DNA of 6,758 nt. It comes from an uncultured Planctomycetaceae bacterium (GTDB taxonomy: Bacteria > Planctomycetota > Planctomycetia > Planctomycetales > Planctomycetaceae). The notes beneath the pieces are model-generated. The model did not search any database and had not been told where the DNA came from. It saw only the letters and a program-made list of their open reading frames with translations. Both the position numbers and the translations under genes were made by a program. Position 1 is the first letter of the stretch, and every line of letters starts with the position of its first letter. Below, one piece after another: positions 1 through 5,863 of the stretch. The stretch lies in contig CALJUK010000191.1 of the NCBI GenBank assembly GCA_937975745.1, forward strand, positions 1-6,758, in the 5' to 3' direction.

Positions 1-182
1 GGATTCTCGGCGTCCATATCATCGGAACGCAGGCCGGTGAATTGATTGCGGAAGCCACCGCGGCCATTGAGTTCGGCGCAACCAGCGAAGACCTGGCAAT
101 GGTCTGTCATCCCCATCCAACACTTAGCGAGGCCGTTCGTGAGGCAGCGCTGGCGGTCGATAATCGCACGCTGAATCTCTAA
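1..182 (+). CDS. lpd: Dihydrolipoyl dehydrogenase (E3), C-terminal end only
   Basis: This is the last 59 codons of a gene that begins before the window, read from base 3 and ending at TAA 180-182. The enzyme is the FAD-dependent cytoplasmic E3 component that reoxidises protein-bound dihydrolipoamide with NAD+, in 2-oxoacid dehydrogenase complexes or the glycine cleavage system. The visible part is the C-terminal dimerisation domain, with the family phrase GTQAGELIAEA followed by CHPHPTLSEA. In the latter, the His at 114-116 and the Glu five residues later (129-131) match the catalytic His-Glu pair of the other active site in the dimer (HPTxxE motif). The protein ends AVDNRTLNL, a normal distance beyond that motif, so the C-terminus looks intact. 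The FAD- and NAD-binding domains and the redox disulfide lie outside the window, so other members of the flavin disulfide reductase family are not formally excluded, but the HPHPTLSE motif strongly favours E3. Which complex it serves cannot be told from here. Confidence 0.9.
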   Translation, partial: ILGVHIIGTQAGELIAEATAAIEFGATSEDLAMVCHPHPTLSEAVREAALAVDNRTLNL

Positions 183-223
183 CGTCAGATCCGTCATTCG
201 CGGCCTGTTTTGCCCCTGCTGGC

Positions 224-252
224 TTGTCATCACCCAGCGGTCGTGATGTACT
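224..252 (+). promoter_or_regulatory. Possible sigma70-like promoter for the importer operon
   Basis: TTGTCA at 224-229 matches the -35 consensus in five of six positions. After a 17-bp spacer, TGTACT at 247-252 matches the -10 consensus in four of six. It lies between lpd and the importer operon and points the right way. Transcription from here would give a leader of roughly 270 nt carrying most of the inverted repeats. Promoter consensus in planctomycetes is poorly defined and such matches arise by chance, so this is a weak call. Confidence 0.2.
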
Positions 253-295
253 GAAGGGGAATTTCGCTTCCCCGCTATCCGTACACCACATTCAG

Positions 296-331
296 GCCGG
301 GTTTTCGTCTCACGAGGCGATTCCGCCCGGC
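296..331 (+). repeat. Two-part imperfect inverted repeat (potential stem-loop)
   Basis: GCCGGG at 296-301 pairs perfectly with CCCGGC at 326-331. Inside it, TCGTCT at 305-310 pairs with AGGCGA at 315-320 (six pairs, one of them G-T) around the tetraloop CACG. A small internal loop (302-304 opposite 321-325) separates the two helices. This is the longest pairing in the leader and is the kind of shape a structured RNA or a protein-binding hairpin has. No T run follows, so it is unlikely to be an intrinsic terminator. The base pairing is read directly from the sequence; any function is unknown. Confidence 0.4.
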
Positions 332-423
332 AAGTCGGTACAGATCGGGCTGTGCAGCGCGGGAAACCTGACCGTCGAATCGGATGCCACTGGTTCTGCC
401 AGAGCCGCTGCGGACAACGTCCG

Positions 424-444
424 CCCCGGTCATCAACACCGGGG
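424..444 (+). repeat. Perfect 7-bp GC-rich inverted repeat (potential stem-loop)
   Basis: CCCCGGT at 424-430 is the exact reverse complement of ACCGGGG at 438-444, with a 7-nt loop. It lies 89 bp before the start codon of the binding-protein gene. A T run is absent. It could be part of a folded leader, an operator, or chance in GC-rich DNA. Confidence 0.4.
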
Positions 445-533
445 AGACCGGCCACGTACAGTCAACACGATTGAGGCTCGATCACAAGAGACGAATGGGC
501 GGAATCGATTCTACAGCCACAGAGAGAGACGCC

Positions 534-1610
534 ATGACCCGAGTCCGGACACTTGCCGTCGGTTTCTGCCTGTTCTGCGTGCTGGCGAGCGGTTGCAAAC
601 CCACCGCAGGAACGCCGGGGCATTCCGGCTCGAACGGCCCAAGCGGGGACAAACCGACCGTCGCTTACGTGACGAACGGAATCGCCTCGTTTTGGGTTGT
701 TGCGGAGAAAGGCGCGTTGCAAGCCGGAAAGGACGTCGATGCCGAAGTCCTTGTGCGGATGCCACCCGATGGAGTGTCTGATCAGAAACGGATGGTACAG
801 GAGCTACTCAGCGTCGGTATCGATGGCATCGCGATCAGTCCGATCGACCCGGCTAACCAGGGAGATTTGCTCGCAGAGATCGCCCGGCATTCGACATTGA
901 TCACGCACGATTCGGATGCGCCCGAGAGCGATCGGCTGTGTTACATCGGCATGAACAACTACGACGCAGGCCGGATGTGTGGGCAACTCGTGAAAGAGGC
1001 CATGCCGGACGGCGGAAGCGTCATGGTGTTCGTTGGACGTCTGGGCCAGTTGAATGCCCAACTCCGCCGACAGGGTCTCATCGACGAACTGCTCGGCCGC
1101 TCGCATGACGACACCCGACGCGATCCACCCAACGACGCTTTGACCGGGGACAAGTACACGATCCTGGGAACACGAACTGACGAATTCGACTTTGTTCGGG
1201 CCAAGGCGCTCGCCCAGGAAGCGATTGCCAAAGAACCCAATCTGGGGTGTATGGTCGGCTTGTTCGCCTACAATCCGCCCTACTTGCTCGAAGCGGTTCG
1301 CGAAGCCAACAAGCTGGGACAAATTCGCGTCATTGGCTTTGATGAAGAAGACGGCACGCTGCAGGGAATTCTTGACGGTCACGTCTATGGAACGGTGGTG
1401 CAGAATCCATATCAGTATGGCTATCAATCCGTCAAGATTCTGGCCGGCCTGGCTCGGGGGGACGAATCGGTTCTCCCGGAGAATGGCTTCCTGGATATTC
1501 CGGCACGCAAGATTACCCGAGACAATGTCCAGGAGTTTTGGGACGAGTTGAAAACACTGACCGGCAAATCCGCGCCCGCAGCCGGCGAATCGGCAGCCGA
1601 GTCTCCATGA
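534..1610 (+). CDS. rbsB: Monosaccharide ABC importer, lipoprotein solute-binding protein (RbsB-like)
   Basis: This 358-residue protein captures the substrate outside the inner membrane and delivers it to the permease. The chosen start (ATG 534, with a purine-rich AGAGAGA at 521-527) gives a lipoprotein signal: basic MTRVR, a hydrophobic stretch, then VLASGC with Cys21 as the lipidated residue. An upstream in-frame ATG at 384 would bury this signal and is rejected. A Gly/Ser/Pro linker follows, then a type 1 periplasmic-binding fold from about residue 35 (VAYVTNG). Likely ligand contacts by comparison with RbsB are the DSDAP segment (126-130), Arg169 and the RR pair 178-179, Asp270 in GFDEED and Gln290 in VVQNPYQYGY. 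The C-terminal tail is Ala/Ser/Glu/Pro-rich and probably disordered. The stop overlaps the ATPase start (ATGA, 1607-1610). The family is clear, but the substrate is not: ribose, another pentose or hexose, or a related polyol all remain possible, so the symbol is a family label. Confidence 0.88.
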   Translation: MTRVRTLAVGFCLFCVLASGCKPTAGTPGHSGSNGPSGDKPTVAYVTNGIASFWVVAEKGALQAGKDVDAEVLVRMPPDGVSDQKRMVQELLSVGIDGIAISPIDPANQGDLLAEIARHSTLITHDSDAPESDRLCYIGMNNYDAGRMCGQLVKEAMPDGGSVMVFVGRLGQLNAQLRRQGLIDELLGRSHDDTRRDPPNDALTGDKYTILGTRTDEFDFVRAKALAQEAIAKEPNLGCMVGLFAYNPPYLLEAVREANKLGQIRVIGFDEEDGTLQGILDGHVYGTVVQNPYQYGYQSVKILAGLARGDESVLPENGFLDIPARKITRDNVQEFWDELKTLTGKSAPAAGESAAESP

Positions 1611-3175
1611 GCGTCACCGCCCCCTCGCCTGTGATCGAAGTCCGGGGAGTCTCCAAAAGCTTCCCCGGTGTGCAGGCGTTGTCCAATGTCGAACTCCAAC
1701 TCGGCCAGGGAGAAGTCCTTGCCGTCGTCGGCGAGAACGGTGCCGGCAAGAGCACCCTGATGAAGATCCTGGCCGGCGTCCAGGCACCTGATCGCGGAGA
1801 GGTGCTTGTTGACGGTAAACCATTGAAGGCGTTTTCTGTTGAGCATGCGTTGGACCGCGGCATTGCACTCATCCATCAGGAATTGAACCTGGCGGACAAT
1901 CTCGATGTCGCCGCGAATATCTTTCTGGGACGCGAGCCACATCGGTTTGGTCTGATTGACCGAAGTCGGCTGCACCACGAAGCCGACCACTTTCTGAAGT
2001 TGGTCGGACTCGACATCTCCCCCATTACGCTGACGAGCACATTGTCCATCGGGCAGCAGCAAATGGTCGAGATTGCCAAAGCGATTTCGGTCGATGCGCG
2101 TGTCCTGATTATGGACGAGCCGACCAGCAGCCTGTCCCACCGGGAAACGGAAGCCCTGTTCGCCGTCGTGCGAGATCTCAAGCGGCGGGGAGTCAGCATT
2201 CTGTATATTTCGCATCGCTTGGGCGAGGTCAAAGAGCTGGCCGATCGAGTGGTGGTCCTTCGCGATGGCCACAACGCCGGTGAACTGCAACGTGACGAGA
2301 TTTCACACGACCGAATCGTCAGGCTGATGGTCGGACGGGACGTTTCGCAATTCTACGATCATCGCTCTCATCCCGCTGGCGATGTCATGCTGGATGTCGA
2401 TCGATTGGTCACATCCGCACATCCGGGAGAGTCAGTCTGCTTTCAGATCCGAGCTGGCGAGGTGGTCGGAATGGCGGGCCTCGTCGGTGCCGGTCGCACC
2501 GAAATTCTCGAATCGATCTTCGGAATCTCTCCGTCATTGGGAGGCCGTGTTCGTATTGCCGGCCGAGAGGTGTCTCGACCCAGCCCTCAGGAGTCAGTCG
2601 CGAATGGTCTCGGCTTGGTGCCGGAGGACCGCAAGCAGCAGGGGCTGATTCTTTCGATGGCTGTTCAGCAGAATCTCAGCCTCGTCAACTTGTTTGCGCG
2701 TGTTGCGGCAGGTTGTCTGGTCCATCGCCGTTACGCACGGGAACTGGCCGGCCAGATAATGGATCGGCTGCGGATCAAGACGGCCAACGCCCGACAGATC
2801 GTGCGTGATCTCTCGGGAGGAAACCAACAGAAGGTGGTTCTTGGGAAATGGCTGGCGATCGGCCCGCGCGTTCTGCTGCTGGACGAACCGACCCGCGGAG
2901 TGGATGTCGGAGCCAAGCACGAAATCTATCGACTGATCGAAGACCTGGCCGAGTCGGGAGTGGCCATCCTGTTTGTCAGTAGCGAAATGGAAGAGATTCT
3001 GGGCCTGTCCGATCGGACACTGGTCCTGCATGAGGGGCGAATCACGGGCGAACTGACCCGCGCACAACTCAGCGAGGAGGCCGTCATGCAACTGGCGACT
3101 GGTGCTGCCGGGCAAACCGCGATGCCTGCCTTCGGAGAGATTCGCTCACAGACTTCGCCTGCGGAGAACGAATGA
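1607..3175 (+). CDS. rbsA: Monosaccharide ABC importer, double-domain ATPase (RbsA/MglA/XylG family)
   Basis: This 522-residue cytoplasmic ATPase powers the importer and carries two ABC domains in one chain, as in RbsA (about 500 residues in E. coli). Domain 1 has Walker A GENGAGKST (42-50), signature LSIGQQQ (146-152), Walker B and catalytic Glu in MDEPTSS (Asp170, Glu171) and the switch His203 in ISHRL. Domain 2 has the degenerate Walker A GLVGAGRTE (291-299, Arg297 in place of Lys), signature LSGGNQQK (402-409), Walker B LLLDEPTRG (Asp426, Glu427), and Ser in place of the switch His (VSSEMEE). This asymmetry is normal for the family and means domain 1 does most of the hydrolysis. The start at ATG 1607 overlaps the upstream stop. 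A start at 1538 within the same frame would lie inside the upstream gene and add a basic, unrelated extension. The stop overlaps the permease start (ATGA 3172-3175). Tight overlaps suggest translational coupling. Confidence 0.93.
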   Translation: MSVTAPSPVIEVRGVSKSFPGVQALSNVELQLGQGEVLAVVGENGAGKSTLMKILAGVQAPDRGEVLVDGKPLKAFSVEHALDRGIALIHQELNLADNLDVAANIFLGREPHRFGLIDRSRLHHEADHFLKLVGLDISPITLTSTLSIGQQQMVEIAKAISVDARVLIMDEPTSSLSHRETEALFAVVRDLKRRGVSILYISHRLGEVKELADRVVVLRDGHNAGELQRDEISHDRIVRLMVGRDVSQFYDHRSHPAGDVMLDVDRLVTSAHPGESVCFQIRAGEVVGMAGLVGAGRTEILESIFGISPSLGGRVRIAGREVSRPSPQESVANGLGLVPEDRKQQGLILSMAVQQNLSLVNLFARVAAGCLVHRRYARELAGQIMDRLRIKTANARQIVRDLSGGNQQKVVLGKWLAIGPRVLLLDEPTRGVDVGAKHEIYRLIEDLAESGVAILFVSSEMEEILGLSDRTLVLHEGRITGELTRAQLSEEAVMQLATGAAGQTAMPAFGEIRSQTSPAENE

Positions 3176-4164
3176 AAAAAGTCCTGGGAATCCTCACACT
3201 GCTGATTGTCGTCTGTGCGTTCACTGCGTGGCAGAGCGAGCACTTTCTGACCAGCTACAATCTGCAGAACTTGACTCGTCTGACCGGGCTGTTTGGCGTG
3301 CTGGGGATTGGTGTCGCGTTTGTGATCATCACCGGCGGGATCGATCTTTCCATTGGATCGGTCATCGCGTTGACCGGTTCGCTGCTTCCTTATTTGCTGG
3401 TTAAACAAGGATGGAGCGTTCCGGCCGCTTTGGCAGCCGTCAGTCTGATGTCGGCCGGCATCGGCCTTGCCCATGGACTGCTTGTCGCCAAGATGAATCT
3501 TCAACCTTTTGTCGTCACGCTGTGCGGGCTGTTGTTGTACCGGGGGGCCGCCCGCTGGCTGACAGCCGACGAGACGCAGGGTTTCGGAGCTGGTTACGAC
3601 GGCCTGAAGTGGCTCGCCAGTGGCACGGTTCCGTTACCGGGAACGGGCGGATTCGAAATCCCCGTTCCACTCCTAATTATGTGTGGCCTGGGAGTGCTGG
3701 CGGCGGTCCTGTTGAACCTGACACTTTTCGGGCGGTATCTGCTGGCGATCGGGCGGAACGAGCAGGCGGCCCGGTTCAGTGGCATTCGGACCGATCGGAT
3801 CGTCATTGCCGCCTACGTCATCTGCTCGCTGTGCGCGGGTCTGGGTGGAATGCTGTTCGCCCTGGAGGTCCGCTCGGTCCAGCCGGCCGGGATGGGCAAC
3901 TTCTATGAACTGTATGCCATTGCCGCAGCTGTATTGGGAGGCTGCGCACTGCGGGGAGGCGAGGGAAGCATTCTGGGGGTTGTGATTGGAACCGCCTTGA
4001 TGCGTGTCCTGCAGAACGCAATCAGTCTGCTGGGCTACCCTTCTCAGCTCGAGTTTGCCATTATTGGGGTGGTCATCCTGTTGGGTGTCCTGACCGACGA
4101 AATTGTCCGCCGTTTGGCTGCCTACCGTCACACTCGGTATCAGACGCGTCAGTCCGCTGATTGA
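3172..4164 (+). CDS. rbsC: Monosaccharide ABC importer, membrane permease (RbsC family)
   Basis: This 330-residue inner-membrane protein forms, as a homodimer, the channel through which the captured substrate passes. It is highly hydrophobic, with membrane segments visible from residue 4 (VLGILTLLIVVCAF) and at about 39-54 (GLFGVLGIGVAFVIIT), and several more to the C-terminus. Family motifs are GGIDLSIGS (55-63), the cytoplasmic loop IGRNEQAARFSGI (193-205) that corresponds to the region contacting the ATPase, and AIAAAVLGG...RGGEGSI (249-267). Length is typical of RbsC-type permeases (about 320). GGAG at 3163-3166 sits 5 nt before ATG 3172 and supports this start, which overlaps the rbsA stop. 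It is the last gene of the operon, and no intrinsic terminator with a T run is visible behind it. A single permease gene fits the RbsABC arrangement; importers of this family with two permeases (YtfT/YjfF type) are therefore less likely. Confidence 0.92.
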   Translation: MKKVLGILTLLIVVCAFTAWQSEHFLTSYNLQNLTRLTGLFGVLGIGVAFVIITGGIDLSIGSVIALTGSLLPYLLVKQGWSVPAALAAVSLMSAGIGLAHGLLVAKMNLQPFVVTLCGLLLYRGAARWLTADETQGFGAGYDGLKWLASGTVPLPGTGGFEIPVPLLIMCGLGVLAAVLLNLTLFGRYLLAIGRNEQAARFSGIRTDRIVIAAYVICSLCAGLGGMLFALEVRSVQPAGMGNFYELYAIAAAVLGGCALRGGEGSILGVVIGTALMRVLQNAISLLGYPSQLEFAIIGVVILLGVLTDEIVRRLAAYRHTRYQTRQSAD

Positions 4165-4323
4165 CGCCTGGCTCGGGTCTTTGCGTCGGGTGCCAGAACG
4201 AAGTGGGCCGCAGAGAAACCCACGGACTCGCTGCTCCCCACCTTAAGGCGACCGTGATATTCGACGATGTCCGGAGGATTCGCGTCGCACGTCAGAAACT
4301 CGCAGCGGAGTCGCCAGTGCGGG

Positions 4324-4358
4324 AGTCGGCCTTTCGAAACGGCTCGATGGTGCCGACT
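4324..4358 (+). repeat. Perfect 7-bp inverted repeat upstream of fhcB
   Basis: AGTCGGC at 4324-4330 is the exact reverse complement of GCCGACT at 4352-4358, with 21 nt between. The spacing of arms, about two and a half helical turns between centres, would suit either an RNA hairpin or a two-site operator upstream of fhcB. Nothing else supports a function, and it may be chance. Confidence 0.25.
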
Positions 4359-4456
4359 GATCGAACGGTGATGACCACCTGCACCGCGGACCCGGATCCC
4401 GCGAACCGACACGAGCCACATTGTGTCCTCTCCGTCAACTGAGCCAAGCAGCCACG

Positions 4457-4461
4457 AAGGA
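4457..4461 (+). promoter_or_regulatory. Ribosome binding site that fixes the fhcB start
   Basis: AAGGA lies 10 nt before GTG 4472. The alternative start TTG 4421 in the same frame has no Shine-Dalgarno-like sequence ahead of it, so GTG 4472 is preferred. The conserved cysteine motif begins 21 residues after this start, as expected for an N-terminal cluster-binding segment. Confidence 0.55.
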
Positions 4462-4471
4462 TTTTCCCCCT

Positions 4472-5794
4472 GTGATCGAACCGTCCCCGAGTCGCCCAGC
4501 CAGCGGTGTTTCGGCCCAGTTCGACGACGTCGCGTGTACTGTCTGCGGTTGTGTGTGCGACGATCTGCAACTGACCGTGCAAGGGGGGCGCATCTCGCAG
4601 GCCACCAATGCCTGCCGACTGGCTGAGCCTTGGTTCCTTCAGCAGGGGGATCACTCGCCACCCGCCGCAGCCGTTGGGGGGGTAGAGTGCCCATTCGAGA
4701 CCGCCATCGAGCGGGCGGCCGGCCTCTTGCGACGTTCCCGTTCCCCGCTGATCTATGGACTTTCGCGCAGCAGCACGCCCGGTCAACGGGTTGCCGTGGC
4801 CTTGGCGGATCGTCTGGGTGCAACAATCGACACGACGGCTTCGCGCTGCCACGCCCCCTCGCTGATGGCGTTGCAGGAAGTCGGTGAATCGACTTGTTCG
4901 CTGGGAGAGATTCGACAGCGGGCCGACCTGGTCATTTTCTGGGGGGCTAACCCAGTTGAGAGCCATCCTCGGCATCTTGAACGGTACTCCGCGTTGCCGA
5001 CCAGCGAACTTCTTCCCAGAGGCCGTCGCGATCGTACCGTCGTGGTCGTCGACGTGCGGAAGACCCCGTCGGCCGAACAAGCCGACCTGTTCATCCAGGT
5101 CGAACCGGGACGCGACTTTGAAGTCCTCTGGGCGCTGCGGGGTCTGACACGTGGCATTGTGCCCGATCCAGGCGTTGATCTGGGTGCTGACCGGGCTTTA
5201 TTGGAATGCCTGGCCGACATGATGCGTGGTTGTCGCTGTGGCGTCGCGTTCTTTGGTCTCGGCCTGAGTCTCCGTGGCCTGGGGCATCGCAACGTCGAGG
5301 CGTTGCTATTGCTCGTGCGAGATCTGAATGACTTCACCCGATTTCACGCTCGGCGAATGCGCATTCCCGGCGACGTCACTGGTGCTGACAGCGTTTTGTG
5401 CTGGCAAACCGGTTATCCATTCAGCGTGAATTTGGCCAACGGCTTCCCGAGGTATAATCCGGGGGAGTTCTCGGCCAGCGAAATGCTCTCCCGCCGCGAG
5501 GTCGACTCGTGCTTGCTGGTTGGCAGCGAGGGTGTCAGCCGCCTCGATTCGTCCGCTCAGCAGTACTTGACCGAGATTCCCACTGTTGTGCTCGATCACC
5601 CCGGCTGCTCCCCGCCATTCACACCAACAGTGCAGTTCACGACGGACGTTTACGGAATCCACTACGACGGAACGGCATACCGGATGGATGAAGTTCCGAT
5701 TCCACTTCGCCAGATACTACCGCCACGATATGCCAGCGACGAAACCGTGCTGTCATCCATTGCGGCGTGCAATCTGGATGCGACAGAGATTTGA
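4472..5794 (+). CDS. fhcB: Formyltransferase/hydrolase complex subunit B (formylmethanofuran dehydrogenase subunit B family)
   Basis: This 440-residue protein belongs to the FwdB/FmdB/FhcB family. In methanogens FwdB carries a 4Fe-4S cluster and the tungsten- or molybdenum-pterin centre that interconverts CO2 and formate. In bacteria with the tetrahydromethanopterin pathway, the Fhc complex instead hydrolyses formyl groups from a methanofuran-like carrier to formate. The N-terminus has ACTVCGCVCDD, giving Cys22, Cys25 and Cys29, followed by Cys48 in NACR, a full four-cysteine set. YGLSRSSTPGQ leads to a segment ending TTASRCHAPS, where Cys126 aligns with the metal-ligand Cys/Sec near residue 118 of archaeal FwdB. 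FWGANPVESHPRH is a further family motif. Length matches full-length archaeal FwdB (about 430). Subunits A, C and D are not in the window, so the gene stands apart from them or their cluster lies beyond it. GTG 4472 is preferred over TTG 4421 on its Shine-Dalgarno. The family is firm, but whether the protein is redox-active is open. Confidence 0.85.
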   Translation: MIEPSPSRPASGVSAQFDDVACTVCGCVCDDLQLTVQGGRISQATNACRLAEPWFLQQGDHSPPAAAVGGVECPFETAIERAAGLLRRSRSPLIYGLSRSSTPGQRVAVALADRLGATIDTTASRCHAPSLMALQEVGESTCSLGEIRQRADLVIFWGANPVESHPRHLERYSALPTSELLPRGRRDRTVVVVDVRKTPSAEQADLFIQVEPGRDFEVLWALRGLTRGIVPDPGVDLGADRALLECLADMMRGCRCGVAFFGLGLSLRGLGHRNVEALLLLVRDLNDFTRFHARRMRIPGDVTGADSVLCWQTGYPFSVNLANGFPRYNPGEFSASEMLSRREVDSCLLVGSEGVSRLDSSAQQYLTEIPTVVLDHPGCSPPFTPTVQFTTDVYGIHYDGTAYRMDEVPIPLRQILPPRYASDETVLSSIAACNLDATEI

Positions 5795-5811
5795 CATTGA
5801 AACCGCACCGC

Positions 5812-5830
5812 ACCGATCACGGCGATCGGT
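5812..5830 (+). repeat. Perfect 7-bp inverted repeat between fhcB and tdh
   Basis: ACCGATC at 5812-5818 is the exact reverse complement of GATCGGT at 5824-5830, with a 5-nt loop. It sits in the 69-bp spacer, 17 bp after the fhcB stop and 33 bp before the tdh start. It could act as a transcript-end hairpin for fhcB, but no T run follows (CACGTTGAAAAC). An operator for tdh is the other possibility. Confidence 0.35.
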
Positions 5831-5863
5831 CACGTTGAAAACACAATCACTTGGAAACCACCA

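Larger units (their letters stand above)
183..533 (+). other. Gene-free 351-bp leader region rich in inverted repeats
   Basis: No convincing gene lies between lpd and the importer operon. An open frame continues upstream of the binding-protein start to 384, but its translation is arginine- and threonine-rich and precedes a proper lipoprotein signal, so it is taken as untranslated. Several inverted repeats follow one another. They are 216-222 with 234-240 (7 bp, one G-T pair); 256-261 with 268-273 (6 bp, GGGGAA/TTCCCC); a two-part stem at 296-331; 354-358 with 407-411 enclosing 392-397 with 401-406; and 424-430 with 438-444 (perfect 7 bp). None is followed by a T run, so none is a classic intrinsic terminator. 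The region probably contains the end of the lpd transcript and the promoter and leader of the importer operon. GC-rich DNA forms such repeats by chance fairly often, so a functional RNA is only a possibility. Confidence 0.5.
4165..4471 (+). other. Gene-free stretch between the importer operon and fhcB
   Basis: The 307 bp hold no gene that I can support. A + strand frame from TTG 4161 to 4442 would encode about 93 residues, but it has no ribosome binding site, no recognisable domain, and starts inside the rbsC stop region. The opposite strand is also open through the whole stretch, but those frames run into fhcB and resemble no known protein. Two inverted repeats are seen: CTGGC 4168-4172 with GCCAG 4192-4196 (19-nt loop), and AGTCGGC 4324-4330 with GCCGACT 4352-4358 (21-nt loop). 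The first is in terminator position but is short, long-looped and lacks a T run. The promoter of fhcB is presumably here; no clear -35/-10 pair was found. Confidence 0.5.

Noticed and set aside
291..301. Degenerate Walker A and missing switch His in the second ABC domain of RbsA, as residues within the protein
   Set aside because: GLVGAGRTE with Arg for Lys, and Ser for the switch His, are normal for the second domain of RbsA/MglA/XylG ATPases, so this is not a sign of decay.
384..533. N-terminal extension of the binding protein from an upstream ATG at 384
   Set aside because: The 50 extra residues resemble no protein and would sit in front of a complete lipoprotein signal peptide; ATG 534 gives a normal start and signal.
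224..781. Open + strand frame of about 185 codons across the leader into the binding-protein gene
   Set aside because: Its product is arginine-rich with no recognisable domain, and more than 40 percent of it overlaps a clear gene in another frame.
804..1427. Minus-strand open frame of about 207 codons opposite the binding-protein gene
   Set aside because: It is a shadow of the real gene with no domain and no plausible ribosome binding context.
1424..2290. Minus-strand open frame of about 288 codons opposite rbsB/rbsA
   Set aside because: It is antisense to well-supported ABC transporter coding sequence and shows no known motif; long antisense frames are common in GC-rich genes.
2926..3504. 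Minus-strand open frame opposite the rbsA/rbsC junction
   Set aside because: It spans two genes joined by a stop/start overlap on the other strand and has low-complexity Gln/Arg/Asp-rich content.
4168..4196. CTGGC/GCCAG hairpin as the terminator of the importer operon
   Set aside because: The stem is only 5 bp with a 19-nt loop and no T run follows.
5791..5820. Perfect TTGACA at 5791-5796 as the -35 of a tdh promoter
   Set aside because: It overlaps the fhcB stop and no acceptable -10 hexamer occurs 16-18 bp downstream.
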